Positions 33,895-43,553 of a stretch of DNA of 64,000 nt are shown here, one piece after another. Position 1 is the stretch's first letter. Each line of letters opens with the position of its first letter. The DNA is from Xanthomonas vasicola (GTDB lineage: Bacteria > Pseudomonadota > Gammaproteobacteria > Xanthomonadales > Xanthomonadaceae). Where the stretch lies: contig NZ_JSBW02000021.1 in assembly GCF_000772705.2 (NCBI RefSeq), positions 18,789 to 82,788 of the forward strand, written 5' to 3'. The notes beneath the pieces were generated by a model that searched no databases, was not told where the DNA came from, and was given only the letters and a program-made list of their open reading frames with translations. Made by a program: the position numbers and the translations under genes.

Positions 33895-36603
33895 ATGTCG
33901 CCTCTCCCGCGTGCCTCGCTGCGTTGTTGTTCGCCCTCGTCGCTGTCCCTTGCCATTGCGCTGTCGCTGCTTGCCTGCGGCGCCAACGCGCAGACACAGG
34001 ACGCATCGTCGGCAGCATCGGCGCAGATCTCCCAGCTCGATACGGTCAAGGTCACCAGCTCGTACCAGAAGAGCCTGATCACCGCGATGGACAACAAGCG
34101 CGACGACGTGCGCATGACCGACGGCATCTCTGCGCAGGACATCGGCAAGTTTCCTGCCGAGAACATCGCCGAGGCGATCCAGCGCATTCCCGGCGTGCAG
34201 ATCTCCACCATCAACGGGCGCGGTTCCACCATCAGTGTGCGCGGCCTGGGGCCGCAGTATTCGGCCACCACCATCAATGGTCAGGTGATCAAAAGCGCCG
34301 ATTTCACCGATGGCTTCCGCTACGACATCATCCAGCCAGAAGTGGCCGCCGGGATCGAGGTGATCAAATCGCCGTCTGCGGACATGGATGCCGGTGGCTT
34401 GTCGGGCACGGTCAACATCAATACCACCAAACCCCTGGACTACCAGCAGACCAAGCTGTTGTTCTCGGCCAAGACCCAATACTCCGAATTTGCTGGCGGC
34501 TCGCCAACGCCCAAGGGCGTGCTGACCTATATCGACCAGTTCAAGTTCGGTGGCGGCGATCTGGGCGTGTTTCTCAGTGCGGGCTATCAGAAGCTAAAGG
34601 ATCGCGCCGATTATCTGTGGATCGACCGTTGGTATACGCAAGCCACCGACGCGGGCACCTTGTATATCCCGCGCCGTCCGCGCTATCGCTCGATCGAGCG
34701 CGACACCACGCGCAAGATGTTCAACGGCGGCTTGCAGTGGAAGCCCAGCGACCAGCTGGAGATGAACCTTACTGCGCTGTATTCGCAGGACCGGACCGCC
34801 AACGACATGAACCAGCTGGTGTACTCGTTCGAGCGCAGTCCGCTGACGGTGCTGCAGACCAACGGGCTGACCGCCACACAGGTGTCGGCATCGGATTACT
34901 GGCTGGAAAACAATCACCAAATCGAACAGCACAATCTGTCCACCCAGTTGCTTACCTACGACTTCAAGTGGAAGGGCGATGCCTGGACGTTCAGTGGCGC
35001 GGCCAATTACACCCAGGGCAAGACCGACGAGAACGAGCGTGCCGCGATCCTGGGCCGGATTCCCTCGGCAACGCTGCTGGATACCTCCAATCCCGACGCA
35101 ATCTCGCTGACCACCGATGCCGACGCCAACGACGCTAGCGCCTGGAACAAGGCCAATCTGGTGCGCAGCGAATATCCCAACGGTTCCATCCAGTCACTCA
35201 GCAACAAGGAATGGTCGCTCCAACTGGACGCCGAACGCTATCTGGACCTGGGTGCGTTGAACGCAGTGCGCTTCGGTGCCAAATACCGTCGCGAAACCTT
35301 CGATCGCGATGTGCGCCGGCGCGACTTTTTGTATCTGCTCAGGACCGGTGCGGTGTCGGGTTTCGACATGTTTCCGGAACTGTCGGCCGCCAGCAGCACG
35401 GTCAGCAACTTCCTCGACGGGCAACTGGCCTCGCAGGACAGCTGGGTCACCCCGGACATCGCCGCTTATGCGCGCTCGCTGGCGGCCGCGGGCATCACCG
35501 TGCCGGTGTTGTTTGCACCGCAGAGCAGCTACAGCATCGAGAACGACATTTCTTCGGCGTATGCGATGGCGCGCATCGACACTGACATCGGCAGCATGCG
35601 TTTGCGCGGCAACGTCGGCATGCGCTACGAAAATACCAAACGCACCACCGACACCTACCTGACGCAGGCGCAAGCCGCGAGCGACGACGCCAATATCGTG
35701 GTCGGCACCGCGCGCGCGCCGTACGAGTATTCCAACTGGTTGCCCAGCCTGAATCTGGTGTTGGATATGCGCGAAGACGTGCTGCTGCGCTTTGCGGCGG
35801 CCAAAGTCTTGGTGCGCCCGATTCTGGACAGCAATACCGCCATCGCCTCAACGATTTCAACCGGCACCAATACCGGCGGCACCACCACCTATGTCGTCAC
35901 CCAGGGCCAGACCGATCTGAAGGCATTGACCGCCGACCAAGCCGACCTGAGCCTGGAGTGGTATTACGGCAACGGCGGTGCGCTGACCGTGGCCGGGTTC
36001 TGGAAAAACATCAAGAACGGAACCTTCAACAGCATCGTCTGCCCGGCCGCGTTCAACGGCACTGCGCTGTCCAGCAATGCAGCCGGCGACTGTGTGAGCA
36101 GTAACGGCGATATCTACGAGATCACCGCCACCACCAACGATCCGAGCAAGGTCAAGATTCGCGGTTACGAGCTGGGCTGGACGCAATCGCTGGATGCCTG
36201 GTTGCCGATCGATGGCTTCGGGTTCACCACCAATTTCACCCGGGTGATTCCGCAGCGCGATACCGATTTCAAGATCCGCAACCTGTCCGAACAGACCTGG
36301 AATGCCACCGCATATTGGGAAAGCGAGCATTACTCGGCACGCGTGTCGCTCAATCATCGCAGCGAGTACGAACAGGACAGCAGCGACAGCTTCTTCGCGC
36401 GCGAAGGCCACATCATGAAGGCGCGCACGCAGCTGGATGCGGTGCTTGGCTACCAGGTCAACGACAAGCTGAGTTTTCAACTGGGCGGCCTGAATCTCAC
36501 CAACCAAAAGGAAGAGGCGTACAAGGACATCCCCAGCCGCTGGCAGATGACCGGCGTGACCGGTCGCAGCTACTACCTGTCGATGCAGTGGGACATGCGT
36601 TGA
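33895..36603 (+). CDS. TonB-dependent outer-membrane receptor of the GlcNAc locus
   Basis: 902 residues from the ATG at 33895 (signal peptide ending CGANAQT). Plug domain: LDTVKVTSSYQKSL, GKFPAENIAEAIQRIPGVQI, TISVRGLGPQYSATTINGQ and GIEVIKSPSADMDAGGLSGT. The long barrel ends in an aromatic-rich strand (SYYLSMQWDM, last residue R). No clear N-terminal signalling extension is present. Position before exported glycosidases and amino-sugar genes suggests import of GlcNAc-containing oligosaccharides, as shown for related X. campestris receptors. It is followed after 153 bases by the GH2 gene, with no terminator seen. Confidence 0.93.
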   Translation: MSPLPRASLRCCSPSSLSLAIALSLLACGANAQTQDASSAASAQISQLDTVKVTSSYQKSLITAMDNKRDDVRMTDGISAQDIGKFPAENIAEAIQRIPGVQISTINGRGSTISVRGLGPQYSATTINGQVIKSADFTDGFRYDIIQPEVAAGIEVIKSPSADMDAGGLSGTVNINTTKPLDYQQTKLLFSAKTQYSEFAGGSPTPKGVLTYIDQFKFGGGDLGVFLSAGYQKLKDRADYLWIDRWYTQATDAGTLYIPRRPRYRSIERDTTRKMFNGGLQWKPSDQLEMNLTALYSQDRTANDMNQLVYSFERSPLTVLQTNGLTATQVSASDYWLENNHQIEQHNLSTQLLTYDFKWKGDAWTFSGAANYTQGKTDENERAAILGRIPSATLLDTSNPDAISLTTDADANDASAWNKANLVRSEYPNGSIQSLSNKEWSLQLDAERYLDLGALNAVRFGAKYRRETFDRDVRRRDFLYLLRTGAVSGFDMFPELSAASSTVSNFLDGQLASQDSWVTPDIAAYARSLAAAGITVPVLFAPQSSYSIENDISSAYAMARIDTDIGSMRLRGNVGMRYENTKRTTDTYLTQAQAASDDANIVVGTARAPYEYSNWLPSLNLVLDMREDVLLRFAAAKVLVRPILDSNTAIASTISTGTNTGGTTTYVVTQGQTDLKALTADQADLSLEWYYGNGGALTVAGFWKNIKNGTFNSIVCPAAFNGTALSSNAAGDCVSSNGDIYEITATTNDPSKVKIRGYELGWTQSLDAWLPIDGFGFTTNFTRVIPQRDTDFKIRNLSEQTWNATAYWESEHYSARVSLNHRSEYEQDSSDSFFAREGHIMKARTQLDAVLGYQVNDKLSFQLGGLNLTNQKEEAYKDIPSRWQMTGVTGRSYYLSMQWDMR

Positions 36604-36756
36604 TGCTGAGGCAGCGCGCTTCGGGCCGCCATGCACAGCTGCGCGCGGCGGCCAGCAGTGAAGGTAACGGTGCTGGTGCAGGGGACGCGTGCCGTGCCGT
36701 GCTGGCAGTGCGGGCACCACGTGGCGTGCATGCACCGCAATTGATCAGGCGTTGCC

Positions 36757-39648
36757 ATGCGCAGGCGTGAGTTCCTTGCCGGCAGCGTCTGTGCCTCATC
36801 GCTGCTTGGCATGCCTGCGCTGGTGTCTGGCGCCGCCGCCGACACCCCACGTGTCGGCACCAGCGCCAAGCCGCCTCCCGGGCCGCAGACATCCGCCACA
36901 GGGGCCGGCGGCCAATGGCTGGATCTGGACGAGGGATGGCGCTTTCATGCCGGCGATGTGCCATTTCCGCGCCTGCTGGGGCAGGACGAAACGTACGCCA
37001 ATGGCAAGGCGGGCCGGGCCTGGGGCGCGGCGGCGCCGGACTTCGACGATACCGGTTGGCGGCAGCTGCAATTGCCGCACGATTTTGTCGTGGAGCAGCC
37101 GGTGCGCGCCGACGCCAACGTCGCGCAAGGCTATCGCCCGCGCGGTCTTGCCTGGTACCGGCGCACGTTCCGGCTGGAAGAGGCGGTGCGCGGCCAGGCG
37201 GTGGAACTGCGTCTGGACGGTATCGCCAGCCATGCCACGGTGTGGGTCAACGGCATGCTGATGGCGCGCAGTTGGAGCGGCTACAACGGGCTGGTGATCG
37301 ACATCACGCCGGTCGCACGCTACGGCAATGCATTGAACAGCATCGCCATCCGCGTCGATGCCGAGGCCATGGACGGGTGGTGGTACGAAGGCGGCGGCAT
37401 CTACCGCCACACCTGGCTGGTGCTGCGTGCGCCCCTGCATATCGCCGGCGACGGCTTGGCAGCGGTTCCGCGCGAAGGCCCGGGCGATGTCTGGCAGGTG
37501 CCGGTGCAGTTGGACCTTGTCAACAGCGGCGAGCAGCCCGCTGATGCGTGGGTTGAGGTCGTCTTGCGCGATGCGCATGGCGCTGTCGTGGCGCATGGTC
37601 AGACGCAGTTGCGGCTTGCCGCCTTCGCCACTGCACAGGCCGCGATCAGCATCGCAGTGCCAAAGCCGCAGCGCTGGAGCGTGGAGACACCGGTGCTGTA
37701 TCGCTTGCAAGCCGAGGTGCAGGGCGCAGACGGCCGCAGTGACCGTGGCGCGTGCGACGTCGGCTTTCGTAGCCTGCGCTTCGATGCCGACCACGGTTTT
37801 TTCCTCAACGGGCGTGCGCTCAAGATCAAGGGCGTCTGCCTGCATCAGGACCATGCCGGCGTTGGCGTGGCGCTACCCGATGCGCTGCATGTGTTTCGTC
37901 TGCAGCGGCTGAAATCGATGGGCTGCAATGCCATCCGTCTGCACCACGCAGTGGCGCCGGAACTGCTACAGGCCTGCGACCGTCTCGGTATGTTGGTGAT
38001 GGCTGAGAACCGCCTGTTCAATCCTGCGCCCGACTATGTGGCGCTGCTGCGCAATATGGTGCGGCGCCAGCGCAATCATCCCAGCGTATTTTTGTGGTCG
38101 CTGCTCAATGAAGAGCCGCTGCAAGGCACCGCCACCGGGTACGCGATCATAGCGCACGCCGCCAGCGCGGTGCGTGCGCTCGATGACACGCGCCCGATCA
38201 CCGCCGGCATGAATGACGGCATGTTCGCCACCCGCGGCGCGGCCGATGTGGTGGACGTGCTCGGTTTCAACTATCGCCAGTACAACTACGACCGCGTGCA
38301 TGCGGCACGTCCGCGCACGCCGATGCTGTCCAGCGAAGACACCAGCGCGTTTCAGACGCGTGGTGCATGGTTCACCGATTTGGACGCGCACGTGGTGGCA
38401 GAAGACGACAGCCTGGCTGCGGACTGGGGCAATACCCATCGCCGTGCCTGGCAGCTGATTGCCGAACGCCCATTCGTCGCCGGCAGTTTCGTGTGGACTG
38501 GTTTCGATTATCGCGGCGAACCCACGCCGTTCGAATGGCCATCTGTCGGGTCGTTCTTTGGCATCATGGACCAATGCGGATTTGCCAAGGGCGCCTATTG
38601 GTTGCGCCGCGCTTTATGGATCGACGATGCGCTGGTGCTGCACCTGTTGCCGCACTGGAACTGGCCCGGACGCGAAGGTCAGCCGATCAAGGTGATGGCG
38701 TTCTGCAATGCCGAGCAGGTGGAGTTGTTGCTCAACGGTCGCTCGCTCGGGAAACAAGCGGTGGATCGTGCGCAATCGAATCAATGGCAGGTGGACTACG
38801 CGCCAGGTGTGCTCGAAGCGGTGGGCTGGCGTGATGGACGCGAAGTGGCGCGCACGCGTGTGGAAACCACCGGCGCGCCTATCGCGCTCAAACTCACCCC
38901 CGACCGCAGCGGACTGCGCGGCGATGGTCGCGATGCGCAACCGGTGACCTTGGAAGCGGTAGACGCGCAGGGGCGTCACGTGCCCGATTGCAATGCACAG
39001 CTGACGCTGCAGATCAGCGGCGGCCTGCTGCTCGGTGTCGGCAATGGCGACCCGAATGCGCATGCCGCCGATCAGAGCATGCAGGTGGCGTTGTTCAACG
39101 GGCTGGCGCAGGTAATTGTACAAGCCGGGCGCGGCGCAGGCGTGTTACGACTGCAGGCCCGTAGCCCCGGATTGCGCGATGCAGTGCTTGAGATCGGCTG
39201 CACCTCAGTGCCGCTACCGGCGTCGGTGCCGATCGCGGCGCCGGTGATGGTGGTCGAAAGCTGGCGCCACACCGCGGCATTCGCGCAGCCGCCCGCACCG
39301 GACCTCCCGCGCCGTCCCAACGACAACAACAGCTGGAGCAATACGCTGCCCGGCACCTTGGAAAGCGCACCCGAAGGTGCCGGCTATGTGTTGTACCGCA
39401 CGCAATTCACGCCCTGGCAGGGCATGCAAAGCCGCGGCGGCATACTCGACCTGGGCCGCCTCAGCGGGCCGGCGCAGGTATTTCTGGATGGCCGCGCAGT
39501 CGCCCAGGCAGCGGCCGGTACACCCATCACCGTGGCGCTTGCACCCGCGGCAGGCGAGCGCACGCTGGCGGTGATTCTGCAGGTCGCTGCCGATCAACCA
39601 TTTGGATTCCACGACGTCGTCTCCGTGCATTATCGGAACTCGCCATGA
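36757..39648 (+). CDS. Exported glycoside hydrolase family 2 enzyme
   Basis: 963 residues. The N-terminus MRRREFLAGSVCASSLLGM is a Tat-type signal. Sugar-binding domain (about 50-215; GLAWYRRTFRL), immunoglobulin-like domain (about 220-335), then the TIM barrel (about 340-640) with the acid/base Glu at E452 (SLLNEEP) and probable nucleophile E527 (LSSEDTSAF). C-terminal beta domains, including a DUF4982-like segment and another jelly-roll near 840-950, follow. The family contains beta-galactosidases, beta-mannosidases and glucuronidases; the layout with extra C-terminal domains is closest to beta-galactosidases of polysaccharide loci. Coupled by ATGA overlap to the GH89 gene, it should remove a capping sugar before or after alpha-GlcNAc release. 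Confidence 0.9.
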   Translation: MRRREFLAGSVCASSLLGMPALVSGAAADTPRVGTSAKPPPGPQTSATGAGGQWLDLDEGWRFHAGDVPFPRLLGQDETYANGKAGRAWGAAAPDFDDTGWRQLQLPHDFVVEQPVRADANVAQGYRPRGLAWYRRTFRLEEAVRGQAVELRLDGIASHATVWVNGMLMARSWSGYNGLVIDITPVARYGNALNSIAIRVDAEAMDGWWYEGGGIYRHTWLVLRAPLHIAGDGLAAVPREGPGDVWQVPVQLDLVNSGEQPADAWVEVVLRDAHGAVVAHGQTQLRLAAFATAQAAISIAVPKPQRWSVETPVLYRLQAEVQGADGRSDRGACDVGFRSLRFDADHGFFLNGRALKIKGVCLHQDHAGVGVALPDALHVFRLQRLKSMGCNAIRLHHAVAPELLQACDRLGMLVMAENRLFNPAPDYVALLRNMVRRQRNHPSVFLWSLLNEEPLQGTATGYAIIAHAASAVRALDDTRPITAGMNDGMFATRGAADVVDVLGFNYRQYNYDRVHAARPRTPMLSSEDTSAFQTRGAWFTDLDAHVVAEDDSLAADWGNTHRRAWQLIAERPFVAGSFVWTGFDYRGEPTPFEWPSVGSFFGIMDQCGFAKGAYWLRRALWIDDALVLHLLPHWNWPGREGQPIKVMAFCNAEQVELLLNGRSLGKQAVDRAQSNQWQVDYAPGVLEAVGWRDGREVARTRVETTGAPIALKLTPDRSGLRGDGRDAQPVTLEAVDAQGRHVPDCNAQLTLQISGGLLLGVGNGDPNAHAADQSMQVALFNGLAQVIVQAGRGAGVLRLQARSPGLRDAVLEIGCTSVPLPASVPIAAPVMVVESWRHTAAFAQPPAPDLPRRPNDNNSWSNTLPGTLESAPEGAGYVLYRTQFTPWQGMQSRGGILDLGRLSGPAQVFLDGRAVAQAAAGTPITVALAPAAGERTLAVILQVAADQPFGFHDVVSVHYRNSP

Positions 39649-42041
39649 CCGCCTCACTGTTTTCTCCATCGTCGCCTGCGCGCTTGTTCGCCGTTGTACT
39701 GGGTGCGTTGCTCGCCACTCCGTTAAGCGTGCTGGCAGCACCGCCGGCGCAGGCGGTAGTGCAACGCCTGATCGGTGCGCGTGCCGCCCAGTTCGAGATG
39801 ACCGTGGCGCCCCGCGGCGATGGCGCGGACTGGTATCGCATCGACGCCGGCGGCGACACGGTGCGTATTGCCGGCTCCTCGCAAGTGGCCTTGGCGCGTG
39901 GCGCCTATGCGTATCTCGGCCAGGTCGGTGCGGCGTCGATGAGTTGGGAAGGCGACCGTGTGGCATTGCCAGCACAATGGCCGGCCTATAGCAGCGGCCA
40001 GGTGCGCACACCATTTGCCCACCGTGCCTACCTCAACACCTGCACCTATGGCTACACCACGCCGTTCTGGGATTGGCCGCGCTGGCAGCGCGAGATCGAC
40101 TGGATGGCCTTGCATGGCATCGACATGCCGCTGGCGATGGAAGGCCAGGAAGCAATCTGGCAAGCGCTGTGGCGCGAGTTCGATGTCGGCGATGATGCGC
40201 TGGCGGAGTATTTCTCTGGCCCGGCGTTCACGCCCTGGCAGCGTATGGGCAATATCGAAGGCTATCGCGCGCCGTTGCCGCAACACTGGATCGACAGCAA
40301 ACGCGTGCTGCAGCGGCAGATCCTGACGCGCATGCGCGAGTTGGGCATGCAGCCGGTGCTGCCGGCATTTGCCGGCTACGTGCCCAAAGCGTTCGCGCAG
40401 GCGCATCCGCATGCGCGCATCTACCGCATGCGCGCCTGGGAAGGCTTTCACGAAACCTATTGGCTGGATCCGCGCGATCCGTTGTTTGCCAAGGTCGCGC
40501 GGCGATTCCTGGAGCTGTACACCCAGGCCTACGGCGCAGGCGAGTTCTACCTGGCCGATGCCTTCAACGAAATGCTGCCACCCGTGGCCGACGACGGCAG
40601 CGATGTAGCCGCCGCCAAGTATGGCGACAGCATCGCCAATTCCGATGCCGCACGGGCAAAAGCGGTACCGCCAGCGCAACGGGATGTACGCCTGGCCGAG
40701 TACGGGCAGGCGTTGTATCGCTCCATCGCGCAAGTGAACCCGAAGGCGACATGGGTAATGCAGGGCTGGCTGTTCGGTGCAGACCGCGAGTTCTGGCAAC
40801 CGCAGGCGATTGCTGCATTTCTCGGCAAGGTGCCCGACGCACGCTTGCTGGTGCTGGACATCGGCAACGACCGCTACCCCGGCACCTGGAAGGCTTCGCA
40901 GGCGTTCGACAACAAACAATGGATCTACGGCTACGTGCACAACTACGGCGCCAGCAATCCGCTGTATGGCGATTTCGCGTTCTATCGGCAAGATCTGCAA
41001 GCCCTGCTTGCAACTCCGGAAAAACGCAATTTGCGCGGCTTTGGCATCTTTCCGGAAGGGCTGCACAGCAACTCGGTGGTCTACGAATATCTCTACGCGC
41101 TGGCCTGGGAAGGCCCGCAACAGCCGTGGTCGCAGTGGCTCACGCAGTATCTGCGCGCGCGCTACGGCCGCAGCGATGCGGCCTTACTGAGCGCATGGTC
41201 CGATCTGGAAGCAGGCATCTACCAGACCCGCTACTGGTCGCCACGCTGGTGGAACAAGCGTGCCGGTGCCTACCTGCTGTTCAAGCGGCCGACTGCCGAC
41301 ATCGTTAAGTTCGACGATCGCCCCGGCGACCCGCAGCGTCTGCGCCGCGCGATCGATGCGTTGCTGCAGCAGGCCGAGCGTTATGCCGACGCACCGTTGT
41401 ACCGATACGATCTGATCGAAGACGCGCGCCACTACCTGAGCCTGCAGGCCGACCGTCAATTGCAGGCAGTGGTGCAGGCCTACAACGCCGGCGACTTCGC
41501 ACGCGGCGATGCACAGCTGGCGCGCATCACGCAACTGGTGCAGGGGCTGGATGCGCTGGTGGGCGGTCAACACGAAACCTTGGCCGACTGGACCGGCCAG
41601 GCCGCCGCTGCGGCAGGCAACGATGCTGGATTGCGGCGTGCCTATGTCGGCAATGCGCGTGCGCAGGTCAGTGTCTGGGGTGGCGACGGCAATCTTGCCG
41701 ATTACGCGTCCAAGGCGTGGCAGGGCATGTACGCAGATTTCTATCTGCAGCGCTGGACGCGCTTCCTCAGCGCGTATCGTGCTGCACGCAAGGTCGGCAC
41801 GCCGTTCGACGCGGCGGCCATGGATCAGCAGCTTGCCACATGGGAACGCCACTGGGCCGATAAGGAGCAAGTGCCGAAGCGTCAGCCTCCACGCGATCCA
41901 CTGAGCTTGCTGCAGACTCTGCTGGTGCAAGTGGATGCGCCCGCTCCAAGGCAAAGCGCTTCGCAGGATCAGGGGCAAGGCGAGCGGCAGGACGGCGCAT
42001 ACGGCGCCGTTCAAGGCACCGCGCAAGGAGCCGCGCAATGA
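39645..42041 (+). CDS. Alpha-N-acetylglucosaminidase, glycoside hydrolase family 89
   Basis: 798 residues with a signal peptide (cut near VLAAP). Homologous throughout to human NAGLU: the N-terminal domain (about 25-120), the GH89 barrel with WMALHGIDMPLAMEGQEAIW, the acid/base E309 in LADAFNEM, the nucleophile E471 in FGIFPEGLHSN, and the alpha-helical C-terminal domain with YWSPRWWNKRAGAYL. It hydrolyses terminal alpha-linked GlcNAc from glycans. The last 35 residues are a Gln/Gly-rich tail (QGQGERQDGAYG). It overlaps GH2 upstream and a small open frame downstream by four bases each. Confidence 0.95.
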   Translation: MTASLFSPSSPARLFAVVLGALLATPLSVLAAPPAQAVVQRLIGARAAQFEMTVAPRGDGADWYRIDAGGDTVRIAGSSQVALARGAYAYLGQVGAASMSWEGDRVALPAQWPAYSSGQVRTPFAHRAYLNTCTYGYTTPFWDWPRWQREIDWMALHGIDMPLAMEGQEAIWQALWREFDVGDDALAEYFSGPAFTPWQRMGNIEGYRAPLPQHWIDSKRVLQRQILTRMRELGMQPVLPAFAGYVPKAFAQAHPHARIYRMRAWEGFHETYWLDPRDPLFAKVARRFLELYTQAYGAGEFYLADAFNEMLPPVADDGSDVAAAKYGDSIANSDAARAKAVPPAQRDVRLAEYGQALYRSIAQVNPKATWVMQGWLFGADREFWQPQAIAAFLGKVPDARLLVLDIGNDRYPGTWKASQAFDNKQWIYGYVHNYGASNPLYGDFAFYRQDLQALLATPEKRNLRGFGIFPEGLHSNSVVYEYLYALAWEGPQQPWSQWLTQYLRARYGRSDAALLSAWSDLEAGIYQTRYWSPRWWNKRAGAYLLFKRPTADIVKFDDRPGDPQRLRRAIDALLQQAERYADAPLYRYDLIEDARHYLSLQADRQLQAVVQAYNAGDFARGDAQLARITQLVQGLDALVGGQHETLADWTGQAAAAAGNDAGLRRAYVGNARAQVSVWGGDGNLADYASKAWQGMYADFYLQRWTRFLSAYRAARKVGTPFDAAAMDQQLATWERHWADKEQVPKRQPPRDPLSLLQTLLVQVDAPAPRQSASQDQGQGERQDGAYGAVQGTAQGAAQ

Positions 42042-42166
42042 ACGAATCTCTATTGCAGATGGTGCTCATGCATGAGCGCAGTTGTGTGGATGTGAGAGCC
42101 CAGGCCACGAGACGTGCGTTTGCATGCCGCATCCATCTCGACGCCATGGGCGAGGGCGGGCAATGA
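42038..42166 (+). CDS. Small 42-residue open frame coupled at both ends
   Basis: The frame starts MNESLLQMVLMHERSC and ends EGGQ. Its ATG overlaps the GH89 stop (ATGA) and its stop overlaps the ATG of the next gene (ATGA at 42163). AAGGAG lies seven bases before its start, a good ribosome site, whereas the next gene's own upstream (GAGGGCGGGCA) is also adequate. No family is recognisable. It may be a coupling peptide that carries ribosomes across the 120-base gap, or a decayed extension. Confidence in translation is moderate, in function none. Confidence 0.45.
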   Translation: MNESLLQMVLMHERSCVDVRAQATRRAFACRIHLDAMGEGGQ

Positions 42167-43341
42167 GCGCACACACGCCCGCGGCTGCCACCGCAACTGC
42201 CACAACCACTGCAACCGCACCACCAAAACGCGAACGCTTCCTCTCGCTGGATGTGTTCCGCGGCCTGACCATCTTCCTGATGATTCTGGTCAACACCGCC
42301 GGGCCGGGCGCGCAGGCGTACGCGCAGCTCACCCACGCGGCCTGGTTCGGCTTCACCCTGGCCGATCTGGTGTTTCCTTCGTTTCTGTTCGCCGTTGGTA
42401 GCGCGATGAGTTTTGCGCTGGCAACCAACACGCCACCTCTGCAGTTCCTTGGCCGCGTGAGCAAGCGTGCTGTGCTGATCGTGCTGTGTGGCGTGCTGAT
42501 GTACTGGTTTCCTTTCTTCCATCTGCAGCCCGATGGTGTATGGGCGTTCACGACGGTCGATCAACTGCGCCTGACCGGCGTATTGCAGCGAATCGGCCTG
42601 TGTTACCTGGCGGCGGCATTACTGGTGCGCTATCTGCCACCACGCGGCATCGCGCCTGCCTGCGTCGCGCTGCTGTTGGGCTATTGGGCGTTGTTGTATG
42701 TCTTCGGCCAACCCGGCGTGGAGCTGAGCAAGACCGGCAATGCCGGCACTCGCCTGGATCTATGGCTATACGGGCGCGCGCATCTGTACCGCAAGGACGG
42801 CGGCTTCGATCCCGAGGGCCTGCTCGGCACGCTGTCGGCCACGGTCAACGTGCTGGCCGGTTATCTGTGTGGGCGCTTCCTGCAGCGGCACGGCAAGACC
42901 ATTGCCAGCACGCGCAGCTTGTTGTTGGCGGGCGCAGGTCTGGTGCTGCTGGCGCTGCTCTGGGCGCCGGCCTGGCCGTTGTCGAAGAAGCTCTGGAGCG
43001 GGTCGTTCGTTGCCTGCACGGTGGGCCTGGATCTGCTGGCGCTGGGCGTGCTGGTGTACCTGCTGGAGTTGCGCGGCTGGATCGGCGGCAGCGGCTTCTT
43101 CACCGTGCTGGGACGTAACCCGCTGGCGATCTATCTGTTCTCCGAATTGTTCGTGGTGGTGTTGCGGCTAATCCCGGCCGGCAGCTCGGGGCTGGATTTG
43201 TACGCCTGGGCCGGCATCCGTGTGTTCCAGACCATTGCACCGGGTCCACTCGGGTCGCTGCTGTGCGCGCTGAGCTACACGCTGGTGTGCTGCGCCGTGG
43301 GTTGGTGGATGGATCGGCGGCGCTGGTATCTGCGGCTGTAA
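42163..43341 (+). CDS. nagX: NagX-like multi-pass membrane protein, heparan-alpha-glucosaminide acetyltransferase family
   Basis: 392 residues with about ten membrane segments. The N-terminal RERFLSLDVFRGLTIFLMIL and VNTAGPGAQAY are typical of DUF5009/HGSNAT-like acyltransferases, as are LADLVFPSFLFAVGSAMSFA and TVDQLRLTGVLQRIGLCYL. In Xanthomonas and Shewanella this gene accompanies GlcNAc catabolism and is called NagX; transport or transacetylation of amino sugars has been proposed, not proven. The link with GH89 recalls the lysosomal heparan pathway, where NAGLU and HGSNAT act in sequence. Confidence 0.88.
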   Translation: MSAHTPAAATATATTTATAPPKRERFLSLDVFRGLTIFLMILVNTAGPGAQAYAQLTHAAWFGFTLADLVFPSFLFAVGSAMSFALATNTPPLQFLGRVSKRAVLIVLCGVLMYWFPFFHLQPDGVWAFTTVDQLRLTGVLQRIGLCYLAAALLVRYLPPRGIAPACVALLLGYWALLYVFGQPGVELSKTGNAGTRLDLWLYGRAHLYRKDGGFDPEGLLGTLSATVNVLAGYLCGRFLQRHGKTIASTRSLLLAGAGLVLLALLWAPAWPLSKKLWSGSFVACTVGLDLLALGVLVYLLELRGWIGGSGFFTVLGRNPLAIYLFSELFVVVLRLIPAGSSGLDLYAWAGIRVFQTIAPGPLGSLLCALSYTLVCCAVGWWMDRRRWYLRL

Positions 43342-43501
43342 TGGCGCCGGCCACCCCTACGATGCGCCAGGCTGCAAGGCACTGACCAGCTTTGGCCGCA
43401 ACTGCCGGATGCCGACCAGCGTTGCGGTCCTTGGGTCGGGGCGGGGTAAGGCACGCTAGTGCGCACTTTGGAGTTATCCACGACCTGATGCGCGCGAGGC
43501 A

Positions 43502-43521
43502 AATTGGTACTATATTGGACC
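43502..43521. promoter_or_regulatory. Candidate autoregulatory site before the GntR gene
   Basis: AATTGGTACTATATTGGACC holds two half-sites, ATTGGTAC (43503) and ATTGGACC (43514), 11 bases apart, that is about one helical turn. It lies 33 bases before the start codon, with GGAGGAC as ribosome site between. The first half-site also occurs upstream of the TBDT gene. Confidence 0.5.
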
Positions 43522-43553
43522 TAACAAATCCACGTCGGTCCGGAGGACAGGCA

